Source: Patescibacteria group bacterium
Lineage (GTDB): Bacteria; Patescibacteriota; JABMPQ01; JAHIRA01
DNA: 11,508 bases
NCBI GenBank assembly: GCA_018818905.1
Contig: JAHIRA010000060.1
Coordinates: 1-11,508 of the forward strand
Direction of reading: 5' to 3'
A program made the position numbers and the translations under genes. Below, in pieces: positions 1 to 7,473 of the stretch. The notes under the pieces were generated by a model. The model saw nothing but the letters and a program-made list of their open reading frames with translations, did not search any database and was not told the origin of the DNA. Position 1 is the first letter of the stretch. The number at the start of each line of letters is the position of its first letter.

Positions 1-21
1 AGAGTTTTTTTGTGTTTATTT

Positions 22-1821
22 TTAATGATATAGATCTGGGCTCTTGTAGTGACTATAGAAAGTTTTTCTCTCTTCGGTCCCGTCGGGCATGGTGACGATC
101 TGAGTCCATTTGGCCTTAAAAGAGCCATTACCAGCCCAGCCGTGATCCCAATAATGGGGGCCGTCAAAGCTAACTGAGCGGTTGTCTTTGGTGCCGTAGA
201 ATTTGAAATACAGTTTGGAGTTTTTGATCTCGCTTTGGATGAGGATGTAGTGATCAGTGTTGTTAATAAATTTTAGATCGGGGCTTGGGATATAAAGCGT
301 GGCGTCAGTTCCTTGAGGATCATAATAGCTAACTGGGTAAGAGTGCCATTGCCTTTCTACTACTTTGAGGCCAGAATTCATAGCTGCTCTAAACATAGTG
401 GTGCCAATTTGGCAGAGTCCGCCACCATATTCTTTGATGGTTTCGCCTGGTTTTATGACTAGCTCGGGTAGATATCCAGAGGCTTCATTCACTTCTCCAA
501 TATTTTCTAGTAATGAAAAGGTTTCACCCGGTCTGATCAGGAGTCCGTTTAGTTTGTCTGAAGCATTCTTGATATTGTGTCTGCGATTTGATGGTGAACC
601 AGCAAAATTTGATTCCCCTTCAGCTATGAGCTCTTTGATTCCCAGGCTGTCAATATTGGCTGAAGTTACCGCTGCTCCTATTTTTTTGGTTTGAAGTTGG
701 AGATGGCGTAGTACTTCGGACTCTTCAAAAGAAGCCTCGGCTAGTAATTTGGCGTTAGTGTCAATAAGTAGCTCGCGACCGGGTTTACTTTCGGTGAGAA
801 GCTCTAGGGGTTGGTCTTCTTTGATTAAGAAGCGCGCATTTTGTGGTAGTAAGTTGATTTCTGGGGCTAATTCTTCAGACAAATAAGTAAGCAAATCTTG
901 GTAGTCAAGAGTAGCTCCCAAAACGGTTTTAAGAACAGTTTCTTTCTCTCCCAGACTTTTGAGGATAAATTGTTGTAAGCCAAAATTCTCTTGTTTTAAA
1001 AGTTCTATTCTTTGAAGTGGTTGATGGCTTTTGACGGCTCTGGAAACAATCATTTCTTGAAGCTGGGGACTTTCTAGTATCCATTCTTCCTCTTCAAAAC
1101 TAAGTTTGAGGGGCCTTGTGGTGATTAAGTCAATCTCAAAACGGGCTAATTCTAGATGTCTATAATTAGTTTTGGGGTATGTTTTTTCAAGAGGGACAGC
1201 AATGGGGCCGCTACTCAAGTTTTCGGTTTTGTTCTTGAGTTCGGCAAAAAACGGCTCTCTTCTGAGAATAATACCTTCTTGGCCTGGCGTTGTCTCGAGA
1301 CCTTTTTCTTCTAAAGTGAATTTGTTCTCTTGGTAAAACTTGGCGTGTTGCCTTTCTATTTTTTCTTGGCAGTAAAGCTCAAAAATCTCTTGGTCGAAGT
1401 CGTAAGAGATTTTTTTGTTGAGTCCTGAGAAAAGAATTTTGGCTTGATCGCCCAAGTTTTCCCAAAAACGAGATGAGCGGCGGCCTTCTTGATAGGCTTG
1501 GTCGATAGTTTGTTCGATGTCAACAAAGAAACCCAGGTGTTCTGGGGTGCTGCCTTGAGATTCTTCCGGAAGAGTCAAAGAGAAGTCATTGTAAACTAGT
1601 CTCTTGGTTTCAAGAAGGTTAGCAACCTCTTTCTTGGTTTTCCCGGAGACCTTTTGGCCGGCGATAGTAGTGTTGGGGAAGAATTTATCTTGGTAGCTAA
1701 GATTGAGGACTAGAACAAGTGAACAGCAAGCCAAGACTAGCGTGGCCAGTGAAATATAAAGAGGTATCAAAATTCTCTTGCGGCTTTTTTTCTGTGAGGT
1801 TGTTTTTTTGGCAGAAGACAT
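22..1821 (-). CDS. VanW family membrane-anchored envelope protein
   Basis: 599 residues. A Lys/Arg-rich start is followed by one hydrophobic segment (about residues 16-42), so the protein is probably anchored in the membrane with its body outside. The long middle region holds a stretch like the putative peptidoglycan-binding domain that often precedes VanW (around HLGFFVDIEQTIDQAY, 95-110) and probably a second, weaker copy. The VanW domain lies at about 403-540, with YGGGLCQIGTT (465-475) and HSYPVSYY (493-500). The C-terminal tail (about 550-599) is a small beta-rich module resembling the G5-like ends of other VanW proteins. VanW occurs beside some vancomycin-resistance genes, but its biochemistry is unknown and nothing here suggests resistance. 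A cell-wall-associated role is inferred. It starts 2 bases after the stop of the upstream small gene, so the two are co-transcribed. No SD precedes the ATG. Stop is TAA; the following 21 bases to the window edge show no complete terminator. Confidence 0.9.
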   Translation of the reverse strand: MSSAKKTTSQKKSRKRILIPLYISLATLVLACCSLVLVLNLSYQDKFFPNTTIAGQKVSGKTKKEVANLLETKRLVYNDFSLTLPEESQGSTPEHLGFFVDIEQTIDQAYQEGRRSSRFWENLGDQAKILFSGLNKKISYDFDQEIFELYCQEKIERQHAKFYQENKFTLEEKGLETTPGQEGIILRREPFFAELKNKTENLSSGPIAVPLEKTYPKTNYRHLELARFEIDLITTRPLKLSFEEEEWILESPQLQEMIVSRAVKSHQPLQRIELLKQENFGLQQFILKSLGEKETVLKTVLGATLDYQDLLTYLSEELAPEINLLPQNARFLIKEDQPLELLTESKPGRELLIDTNAKLLAEASFEESEVLRHLQLQTKKIGAAVTSANIDSLGIKELIAEGESNFAGSPSNRRHNIKNASDKLNGLLIRPGETFSLLENIGEVNEASGYLPELVIKPGETIKEYGGGLCQIGTTMFRAAMNSGLKVVERQWHSYPVSYYDPQGTDATLYIPSPDLKFINNTDHYILIQSEIKNSKLYFKFYGTKDNRSVSFDGPHYWDHGWAGNGSFKAKWTQIVTMPDGTEERKTFYSHYKSPDLYH

Positions 1822-1823
1822 AA

Positions 1824-2132
1824 TTAGGTGCTGCCGTTAAGAAGCTCTTCGAGGACGCGTTTGGCGATAATATTCTGTTCTTTGGAAGAAAGACTATTTA
1901 TTTCTGGCTTTGAGGGTGGAGCAGTTTCTTTGACAGCTGGCTTTTCTATAGCCAAAAATAACTGCAACGTTTGTCCCAATTCTATGCTGGGCGGGATGTC
2001 TTTTTGGGGCCAAAAAATTTCTTGGCCCCAAGGGGTGACAAGAACTGCTTTGTCATCTTCGAGACGGTCCAAAATTGTCTCAATCGAGTAGTCCATGCTT
2101 GAGTGTGGTTTTTGTGGTTTTGAGGATGTCAT
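1824..2132 (-). CDS. small DUF3006-like protein, first gene of the VanW operon
   Basis: 102 residues (90 if Met13 is the start), soluble, with no signal peptide or membrane segment. The core (about residues 13-60: DYSIETILDRLEDDKAVL, then WGQEIFWPQKDIPP and a G-x-TLQLFL strand) resembles the short beta-barrel-like DUF3006 family, in which a 'DRhE...AVL' strand precedes a Pro-containing 'lP' turn. A Pro/Lys-rich linker and a short helix (SKEQNIIAKRVLEELL) follow. Function is unknown. The gene ends 2 bases before the VanW start, implying translational coupling. The start is uncertain. A strong promoter has its -10 box only 3 bases upstream of the ATG at 2132, so transcription would begin at or inside this codon. 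Either the mRNA is leaderless or translation starts at Met13 (ATG at 2096), where the DUF3006-like similarity begins. Neither start has an SD. Confidence 0.7.
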   Translation of the reverse strand: MTSSKPQKPHSSMDYSIETILDRLEDDKAVLVTPWGQEIFWPQKDIPPSIELGQTLQLFLAIEKPAVKETAPPSKPEINSLSSKEQNIIAKRVLEELLNGST

Positions 2133-2135
2133 TTC

Positions 2136-2164
2136 ATTCTAGAAAAAAATAGTGATCTTGGCAA
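2136..2164 (-). promoter_or_regulatory. sigma70-type promoter of the DUF3006-like/VanW operon
   Basis: On the minus strand, -35 TTGCCA (2159-2164), a 17-base spacer and -10 TAGAAT (2136-2141). The predicted start of transcription is near 2129, which overlaps the annotated ATG (2130-2132) and bears on which start codon is used. Confidence 0.65.
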
Positions 2165-2217
2165 GTTGGTGTTGAGATTTGTTTTGCAGCTTGAAATGTA
2201 ATTCTTGGGTAAAAAGT

Positions 2218-2260
2218 AGCCAAAACAAAACCCCGCCGTCAGCGGGGTTTTGTTTTGGCT
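2218..2260. terminator. bidirectional intrinsic terminator after the SPFH gene
   Basis: A 19-bp perfect stem (2218-2236 with 2242-2260) with a 5-base loop (CGTCA). The GC core GCGGGG is flanked by A-rich and T-rich arms (AAAACAAAA/TTTTGTTTT), which give a U-rich tail in either direction. On the minus strand another run of five T follows (2211-2215). It begins about 10 bases past the SPFH stop and separates that gene from the DUF3006-like/VanW operon. Confidence 0.9.
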
Positions 2261-2269
2261 GTCTTGAGA

Positions 2270-3133
2270 TTATTCTTGACTTTGCTCTTCTTTGTTTTCT
2301 GTGCCTTTCTTATGATTCATGAAACTCTTGATAGCTTCATTGACAATGTTGTTTTGTGGCTTGTTTCCAGAGCTGTAGGTCTCAAAAGCCCTCAGGATTT
2401 CAAGCGGGAGAGCAAAAATAACGGTATTGGATTGGTCGGAAGAGAGATCATTGATGGACTGCAAAGTTCTCAGGTGAAGGGCTCCAGTGGAACCAGAGAG
2501 AGTTTTGGCGGCTTTGGCCATATTCTCGGCGGCTTGGACTTCTCCTTGAGCCTTGATAACCACTGATCTTCTTTCACGTTCGGCTTCGGCCTGTTTGGCA
2601 ATGGTCCGTTTCATTTCTTCGGGAACAATAACGTCTTTCAGGTCAACATTAATGACTTTAACACCCCAAGGGTCAGAAGCTTTGTCAACAATAAGTTTGA
2701 TTTTGTCGGAAATCTTTTCCCTTTCAGTCAGAAGTTCATCAAGAGAGACTTCTCCGACAATGTTTCTCATCGTGGTTTGGGCCAGTTGTGAAACAGCGAA
2801 CATGAAATTTTCGACCTCTAAAATAGCTTTTTCGGCCAAAACCACCTTGTAGTAAATGACGGCGTTGATTTTAACTGAGATATTATCTCTGGTGATTGAC
2901 TCTTGAAGAGGAACATCAACTGCTTTAACGCGCATGTCTACTCGAGACATGGATTGGATAACTGGGATCACGATATGCCAGCCAGGGCCCACGGTTGTGG
3001 TGTACTTGCCAAGCATAAAGCGAAGACCTTTTTGGTATTGATTGACTTGCCTGATGCTGACCAAAAGTAAAAGAATGAAGCCAGGAATTAGGAGTCCAAG
3101 GCCTCCAAAGAGAATAGCAATGATTTCGCCCAT
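2270..3133 (-). CDS. SPFH/Band 7 (stomatin/slipin-like) membrane protein
   Basis: 287 residues. An N-terminal hydrophobic hairpin or single membrane segment (about 4-27) is followed by an SPFH domain (about 28-190). Typical stomatin features are the GKY...GPGWHIVIPVIQ strand pair, RVDMRVKAVDVP, the ITRDNISVKINAVIYYKV segment, and WGVKVINVDLKDVIVPEEMKRTIAKQAEAERERR leading into a long Ala/Glu helix. Family members oligomerise at the inner membrane and scaffold microdomains or regulate proteases. The specific role here is unknown. Bacterial slipins usually sit next to an NfeD-family gene; none is adjacent. The C-terminal tail (about 258-287) is polar and probably disordered. It has its own promoter and its own strong terminator, so it looks monocistronic. 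The ATG at 3133 is the natural start because the membrane segment begins at once; no SD is visible. Confidence 0.93.
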   Translation of the reverse strand: MGEIIAILFGGLGLLIPGFILLLLVSIRQVNQYQKGLRFMLGKYTTTVGPGWHIVIPVIQSMSRVDMRVKAVDVPLQESITRDNISVKINAVIYYKVVLAEKAILEVENFMFAVSQLAQTTMRNIVGEVSLDELLTEREKISDKIKLIVDKASDPWGVKVINVDLKDVIVPEEMKRTIAKQAEAERERRSVVIKAQGEVQAAENMAKAAKTLSGSTGALHLRTLQSINDLSSDQSNTVIFALPLEILRAFETYSSGNKPQNNIVNEAIKSFMNHKKGTENKEEQSQE

Positions 3134-3161
3134 AGGTTCTAGTTATTGTTTAGATGACTTT

Positions 3162-3189
3162 ATTGTAACAGAAAGGCTTTCTTAAGCAA
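3162..3189 (-). promoter_or_regulatory. sigma70-type promoter of the SPFH gene
   Basis: Minus strand: -35 TTGCTT (3184-3189), 16-base spacer, -10 TACAAT (3162-3167). The predicted transcript start is near 3155, giving a leader of about 22 bases. Confidence 0.55.
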
Positions 3190-3209
3190 GGAAGAAAAAT
3201 TTTTCTTCC
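3190..3209. repeat. 20-bp perfect AT-rich palindrome
   Basis: A perfect self-complementary stretch (GGAAGAAAAA and its complement) touching the upstream edge of the SPFH -35 box and lying directly beyond the T-tract of the lipoprotein-gene terminator. It could be an UP-element-like A/T tract, an operator, or an auxiliary part of the terminator. It has no loop as written, so it would fold with a small unpaired centre. Confidence 0.5.
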
Positions 3210-3243
3210 AAAAAAAGATGCACCATTTGGAAAGATGATGCAT
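3210..3243 (-). terminator. intrinsic terminator of the Cys-rich lipoprotein gene
   Basis: On the minus strand, ATGCATCAT (3235-3243) pairs with ATGGTGCAT (3218-3226), with one G-U pair and an 8-base loop, followed by C and seven T (3210-3216). It lies 36 bases past the lipoprotein stop codon. The stem is AT-rich and modest, but its orientation and T-tract are right. Confidence 0.7.
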
Positions 3244-3279
3244 TGAGGGAGGACTTGTGGTAGATGGTTGATTTTGGAC

Positions 3280-4491
3280 CTAGATTGTCCAACAGAGAAT
3301 GGTGCCAAATTTATTATCTTGGACAATCATATTTCTGGTTAGTTCGCATGCTTTAGGATCAATCCAGCTGCTAGTAGTGTCGTCGTAGAGTTTGAAGCAG
3401 CGCATATGGGGCGGAATAGTATCTCCGCCGTAACCAGAGGTATCAATTCCAACTTCAACTTTTTTTGTCGCAGGATCAATAAATATGATAGTCGTGGACT
3501 TATAGGTCTTGGCCATAACAAAAACCATCATTTGCATTAGGTTGACTTCAATGTCACACCCAGCTTTTCCATACTGAGAAACTCTGTAGCAAACCCCTTG
3601 AGTACATTTCCCAAGGCCACAGTCAGTATCTTGTTGACACTTTAGCGATGGAAGTCCGCAGTCACCACTATGGCAAACCTCATGTGTATCGCAGTGACTG
3701 TTTGTAAAGCAAGGGCTACATGAATTTGCAACACATCCGATGCGTCCTGGACAATCTTTTCGACTACTGCATTTGTGTAACGGGGGGCCATAAATGCATT
3801 GGCCTTCCGAGTTGCACCACGTGTTTTGCGGGCATCGTTGGCAAGGAGAATTTTCGTAAAAACACAGACCATCATTACCGCAGAAGCCACTGTGCGTGCG
3901 GCAGTCGCTGTTGCTTGTACACTTCATGGGCGTGTCCGGAGTCGACGAATAGTCGATGATTATCTCTCCCAAAGGCTCTTCGGGGGTTGGTTCTGGGTAG
4001 TTTTCTTCTGGGACAGCCTCTTTTTCTCTGGTGGTTTCTGCTTCAAAAAAGACTTCTTCTGTGCTCATGCGTTCATCTTCTCTAGTTTTCTCCAGTTCCA
4101 TGACTCTTTCTTCAGGTATATTTTCGTCTGGGTCGCTATCTTCCAAGCGAGTCTCTTCTGGAATGGTCTCACTTGAGCCACCATCTTCTTTGTGAATTTC
4201 TGACTCTGGCTCTGTTTTGGGAAAAGATTCTTCTGGTGTTATCTTTTCGGCCAGTGATTCTGATACCTCTTTGCTTGTCTCTGCTTCTTTTTCTGCCAAA
4301 ATTTCTTTTTCGGGTGACCTTTCTATGGTTGCCTCTTCTCTTCTTTTTTCTTCTGGTGACAACTCTTTTTCTTGAGTAGCTACTTCCGAGGCGTCATTTG
4401 TGCCTTCTTCGGTTTCAAGAGGGTCGCAATTGCAAGAAAGTAAGAAAGCTGAGACAAACAGAGCGGTGATGACAAAAAATACTGATTTCAT
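3280..4491 (-). CDS. Cys-rich lipoprotein with acidic stalk
   Basis: 403 residues. A short signal peptide (hydrophobic about 4-18) ends in a lipobox LLSC, predicting a lipidated Cys20 and an extracytoplasmic protein. Residues about 24-175 are a low-complexity Glu/Pro/Ser/Thr-rich stalk with many 'PEE' repeats. Residues about 190-312 hold over 20 cysteines in repeated 'C-x5-C ... C' units, the second Cys often preceded by Asp (CTSNSDC, CSSRKDC, CQQDTDC), probably disulfide-bonded. A C-terminal domain of about 90 residues with three more Cys is not recognised. The Cys repeats recall surface lipoproteins of myxobacteria and relatives, so lateral transfer is possible (inference). Function is unknown; adhesion or ligand binding would be guesses. 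The start is well fixed: ATG at 4491 has a strong SD 6 bases upstream, the only clear one in the window, and begins the signal peptide. It has its own promoter and terminator. Stop is TAG. Confidence 0.85.
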   Translation of the reverse strand: MKSVFFVITALFVSAFLLSCNCDPLETEEGTNDASEVATQEKELSPEEKRREEATIERSPEKEILAEKEAETSKEVSESLAEKITPEESFPKTEPESEIHKEDGGSSETIPEETRLEDSDPDENIPEERVMELEKTREDERMSTEEVFFEAETTREKEAVPEENYPEPTPEEPLGEIIIDYSSTPDTPMKCTSNSDCRTHSGFCGNDGLCFYENSPCQRCPQNTWCNSEGQCIYGPPLHKCSSRKDCPGRIGCVANSCSPCFTNSHCDTHEVCHSGDCGLPSLKCQQDTDCGLGKCTQGVCYRVSQYGKAGCDIEVNLMQMMVFVMAKTYKSTTIIFIDPATKKVEVGIDTSGYGGDTIPPHMRCFKLYDDTTSSWIDPKACELTRNMIVQDNKFGTILCWTI

Positions 4492-4497
4492 GGTTTA

Positions 4498-4505
4498 TCC
4501 TTCCT
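4498..4505 (-). promoter_or_regulatory. strong Shine-Dalgarno of the lipoprotein gene
   Basis: AGGAAGGA on the minus strand, 6 bases before the ATG at 4491. It confirms the start codon and is unusual here, since the other starts in the window lack a convincing SD. Confidence 0.75.
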
Positions 4506-4530
4506 CGCAAGACAAACTGCGAAGTTGAGA

Positions 4531-4606
4531 GTGGGTATTTTCCCTCTATGTGACAAGGAGCGATGTGGGCAGTCACCATAGTGGTATTTTCCCGAAATGT
4601 CAAGAA
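4531..4606. repeat. imperfect direct repeat in the lipoprotein-gene leader and promoter
   Basis: Two copies of an imperfect unit of about 26-29 bases lie at 4531-4557 and 4581-4606. They share an exact 11-base core, GGTATTTTCCC (4534-4544 and 4583-4593), and a similar tail (ATGTGACAAGGA against ATGTCAAGAA). The right copy contains the spacer and -35 of the promoter. The left copy lies in the transcribed leader and no longer has a usable -10. Confidence 0.5.
4575..4603 (-). promoter_or_regulatory. sigma70-type promoter of the lipoprotein gene
   Basis: Minus strand: consensus -35 TTGACA (4598-4603), 17-base spacer, -10 TATGGT (4575-4580). The predicted transcript start is near 4568, giving a leader of about 77 bases. 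It lies in the 156-base gap after clpC, where no convincing terminator is seen, so some read-through from clpC is possible. Confidence 0.65.
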
Positions 4607-4647
4607 TGTTTGACTCTTTTTTGTTTCTCGTGGTTGCTTTGTCCCTA

Positions 4648-7338
4648 TTATTTCCGTTTACTCTTCTCAAACTCTATGACTCCCTTATTGGACACATCAA
4701 CTAAAACCTTATCTCCCTCCTTAAAGCCACCTTCCAAAAGCTGAGTCGAAAGTGGATTTTCGATTTTCTTTTGAATTACCCTTCTGAGCGGCCTAGCTCC
4801 AAAAGTAGGATCATAACCTTCTTTGGCCAAGAAGTTTTTAGCCTTGGTGCTGACTTCTAGCTCAATATTTTGCCCAGCTAGAAGTTCGTTGAGTTTTTCT
4901 AGCATCAAGTCAATAATTTTGCGGATTTGTTTTTGGTTTAAAGCGTGAAAGAAAATGACCTCATCAACGCGATTGAGAAATTCTGGGCGAAAAGTCTTTT
5001 TGAGCTCACCCATGAGGTCGTGCTTGAGATGCTCAGAACTTTCTTTGTTGCTTAAACTTTGCTTTCTCTTCTTGTCTTTTCTTTTAGTAAAGCCAAAATC
5101 TTTATCAGAGGCTTCAGAGATGAGATTGGAGCCAACGTTGGAAGTGGCAATTATGACAGTGTTTTTGAAATCAACGGTGCGACCTTTGGCATCTGTCAGG
5201 CGGCCATCGTCGAGAATTTGTAGTAAAACATTAAAAATATCAGGATGGGCTTTTTCAATCTCGTCCAACAAGATAACACTGTAAGGCTTGCGGCGCACTT
5301 TTTCGGTCAGTTGCCCGCCTTCTTCGTGTCCCACATAGCCTGGAGGAGAGCCAATGAGTCTAGAAACGGTGTGACGTTCCATATATTCTGACATGTCAAT
5401 TCGGATCATAGCGTCCTCGTCTCCAAATAAAAGATAGGCGAGGGCTTTGGTGAGTTCAGTTTTTCCGACTCCAGTTGGACCTAGAAAGATAAAGGAGCCT
5501 ACGGGCCGACTGGGATCTTTGAGTCCAGCGCGACCTCTTCTAATGGCTTCACTGACAGCAGTAACAGCTTCTTCTTGGCCGACAATTCTTCCGTGAAGAT
5601 TTTTTTCTAGTTTAAGAAGTTTTTGGGTTTCTTCGGAGGCCAGGTCAGAAACAGGGATGCCGGTCCATTTGGAGAGCACCTCCTCAATATCTTTGGGAGT
5701 TACTTCTTGCTTGCCTGTCCCTTTCTCTTTATTCCAAGATTCTTGCAGCACTTTTCTTTCACTCCTCACCTTTTTGAGGTCTTTGTTGAGCAGGAGAACT
5801 TGTTTTCTGTTCTTGGCTTTCTCTGAAGCCTCTTTTTCTTTGGATAGACGCTTGATTTCGGTTTCGAGTTCTTTTAATTTATCTGGAGTGGTGATAGAAG
5901 CTAGTCTGATCTTGGCGGCAGCTTCATCAATTAGGTCAATGGCCTTGTCAGGCAGAAAGCGGTCTTGAATGTATCTGTCTGACAAATGAGCGGCGGCAAT
6001 CATGGCTTCTGTTGAGATTTTGATTTTATGATGAGCTTCGTATTTGTCTCTGAGTCCCTTGAGAATTTCAATTGTCACGTCCACGTTGGGTTCGCCGACT
6101 AGAATGGGCTGAAATCTTCTTTCGAGAGCAGAGTCTTTCTCTATATGTTTCTTGTATTCGTCTAGGGTAGTAGCGCCAATAGCCTGCAATTCTCCTCGTG
6201 CTAAGGAAGGTTTGATGATGTTAGAAGCGTCAATTGAGCCTTCGGAAGCTCCGGCGCCGACAATGGTGTGAAGTTCATCAATAAAAAGAATAATATCTTT
6301 GTTGCTGTCTTGGATTTCTTTGATAACTTTTTTGAGTCTTTTTTCAAACTCACCTCTGAACTTGGTGCCGGAAACCATACTAGCTAGGTCCAGGGCGACG
6401 ACTCGTTTCTTTTGTAGGTTTTCTGGAATATTTCCTGAAACAACTTTTTGGGCCAAGCCTTCGGCAATAGCAGTTTTTCCGACACCTGGCTCGCCAATAA
6501 GAACGGGGTTGCTTTTGGTTCTTCTGGAGAGAACTTGAATAACTCGGGTAATTTCGTCACTTCGACCAATAACAGGGTCCAGCTTACCTTCTTTGGCCTG
6601 CTTGGTTAAGTCAATAGAATAAGAATCTAGATGGGGTGTTTTGGACTCTGTTTTTTCTTTTTGGTCTCTGCTACTTTTGGTTTTGCCGCCCAAGGATTTG
6701 ACGGTGGCCTCCAAAGCTCGATCGAAACTAACTTTGTATTTCTTGAGCGCCTGGGCAGCCATACCCTCTCCTTCTTTGATAAGGCCCAGTAAAATATGTT
6801 CAGAGCCAACATAATTAAGACCCATTTCTCTGGCAATATAAAAAGCTAACTCCAAAGTTTTCTTGGCGCGAGGTGAGAGGTCGAGTTGCTTTTTCTCTTC
6901 TGTGCCCTCAATTAAGTTTTCTTTGAGATAATTTTTGAGGTCGTCTGGGTTGATGCCTAGTTTTTCCAATATCTTGGTACCCATTTCTTCTTCCTCGCAC
7001 AAGCCAATGAGTAGATGTTCAGTGTCAATGCTGGCTGAATTAACTTCACGAGCAGCGGCAGCGGCTTCTTCTATAACTTTTTTGGCTCGTTTGGAGAAAT
7101 GGTCAATGATATTGACGCTGGCAGGTTGCCGGGTGTTCATGGGGTTTTGTTCTCGACCAAAAGGAGTGCCTCCAAAGAAGTCATCAAAAAGAGACGAGCC
7201 CATCGGAGAAGAGGAGAAGAGTTGCCTTTCTTTGGTACAGGCATTGCAGAGATTATAAAGATGAGCTTCACCGTTGACGTTTTGACGAACCTTGACGGTC
7301 GCGGGGCGAGCTTTGCAAGCATCGCATAAAGTGGCCAT
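4648..7338 (-). CDS. clpC: ClpC-type AAA+ unfoldase with N-terminal McsA-like zinc finger
   Basis: 896 residues, longer than usual ClpC (about 810-850). It opens with a zinc finger (CxxC at 5-8 and 31-34) resembling one McsA finger, then a Gly/Phe-rich linker. Two Clp-N repeats follow (about 79-143 and 153-218). AAA+ D1: Walker A GEPGVGKT (282-289), Walker B FIDE (352-355). The middle coiled coil is at about 485-545. AAA+ D2: Walker A GPTGVGKT (620-627), pore loop GYVG (667-670), Walker B LLDE (690-693), and a C-terminal D2-small domain with GARPLRR. An FGF tripeptide (748-750) sits where the ClpP-docking loop is expected, so it should feed substrates to ClpP (not in this window). A Lys/Ser-rich insert (about 751-772) follows the loop. 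In Firmicutes McsA and ClpC are separate proteins of the ctsR-mcsA-mcsB-clpC operon; here the finger is fused. Heat-shock control by HrcA is indicated by a perfect CIRCE. Only a weak SD (AGGAA) precedes the ATG. Confidence 0.97.
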   Translation of the reverse strand: MATLCDACKARPATVKVRQNVNGEAHLYNLCNACTKERQLFSSSPMGSSLFDDFFGGTPFGREQNPMNTRQPASVNIIDHFSKRAKKVIEEAAAAAREVNSASIDTEHLLIGLCEEEEMGTKILEKLGINPDDLKNYLKENLIEGTEEKKQLDLSPRAKKTLELAFYIAREMGLNYVGSEHILLGLIKEGEGMAAQALKKYKVSFDRALEATVKSLGGKTKSSRDQKEKTESKTPHLDSYSIDLTKQAKEGKLDPVIGRSDEITRVIQVLSRRTKSNPVLIGEPGVGKTAIAEGLAQKVVSGNIPENLQKKRVVALDLASMVSGTKFRGEFEKRLKKVIKEIQDSNKDIILFIDELHTIVGAGASEGSIDASNIIKPSLARGELQAIGATTLDEYKKHIEKDSALERRFQPILVGEPNVDVTIEILKGLRDKYEAHHKIKISTEAMIAAAHLSDRYIQDRFLPDKAIDLIDEAAAKIRLASITTPDKLKELETEIKRLSKEKEASEKAKNRKQVLLLNKDLKKVRSERKVLQESWNKEKGTGKQEVTPKDIEEVLSKWTGIPVSDLASEETQKLLKLEKNLHGRIVGQEEAVTAVSEAIRRGRAGLKDPSRPVGSFIFLGPTGVGKTELTKALAYLLFGDEDAMIRIDMSEYMERHTVSRLIGSPPGYVGHEEGGQLTEKVRRKPYSVILLDEIEKAHPDIFNVLLQILDDGRLTDAKGRTVDFKNTVIIATSNVGSNLISEASDKDFGFTKRKDKKRKQSLSNKESSEHLKHDLMGELKKTFRPEFLNRVDEVIFFHALNQKQIRKIIDLMLEKLNELLAGQNIELEVSTKAKNFLAKEGYDPTFGARPLRRVIQKKIENPLSTQLLEGGFKEGDKVLVDVSNKGVIEFEKSKRK

Positions 7339-7375
7339 ATGTTTGTTTCCTATTTAAATTAAAAATAGAGCTTTA

Positions 7376-7402
7376 TTAGCACTCTCAAATGGTGAGTGCT
7401 AA
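7376..7402 (-). promoter_or_regulatory. CIRCE operator (HrcA-binding site) of clpC
   Basis: TTAGCACTC (7376-7384), 9-base spacer, GAGTGCTAA (7394-7402). This is an exact match to the CIRCE consensus. It sits at the predicted clpC transcript start, so HrcA bound here would block transcription and the element would also be in the 5' leader. The hrcA gene itself is not in the window. Confidence 0.97.
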
Positions 7403-7406
7403 TTTC

Positions 7407-7434
7407 ATTTTAATAGATTGAAGGGAATTGTCAA
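7407..7434 (-). promoter_or_regulatory. sigma70-type promoter of clpC
   Basis: Minus strand: -35 TTGACA (7429-7434), 16-base spacer, -10 TAAAAT (7407-7412), immediately followed by CIRCE. The predicted transcript start near 7400 falls at the upstream edge of the operator, giving a leader of about 60 bases. Confidence 0.8.
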
Positions 7435-7439
7435 ATTTA

Positions 7440-7473
7440 CCTGTAGGGAGCGCATTAATGCAATCTCTACAGG
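7440..7473. repeat. inverted repeat between the divergent clpC and DHH-like promoters
   Basis: CCTGTAG (7440-7446) and CTACAGG (7467-7473) are perfect inverted arms. The pairing extends inward by three more pairs, one of them G-U. A separate perfect 10-bp palindrome GCATTAATGC (7452-7461) lies at the centre. The element fills most of the space between the two divergent -35 boxes (7434 and 7491). It may be an operator or an old terminator; no long T-tract follows on either strand. Confidence 0.6.

Noticed and set aside
22..1821. VanW protein as evidence of glycopeptide resistance
   Set aside because: No vanA/vanH/vanX-type ligase, reductase or peptidase is nearby, and VanW domains are widespread outside resistance clusters.
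3190..3209. The AT-rich palindrome as a terminator in its own right
   Set aside because: The stem has almost no GC core and no following T-tract. The adjacent hairpin with seven T at 3210-3243 fits better as the terminator.
3720..4379. Cys-rich or Phe/Leu-rich plus-strand frames opposite the lipoprotein gene
   Set aside because: The Cys/Phe/Leu content mirrors the Cys codons and the GAA/GAG-rich stalk read backwards. The minus-strand frame has a lipobox, an SD, a promoter and a terminator.
4955..7329. Several plus-strand open frames of 60-110 codons opposite clpC
   Set aside because: They are antisense shadows of a well-conserved gene, with low-complexity Ser/Leu/Arg-rich translations and no promoter or start signals.
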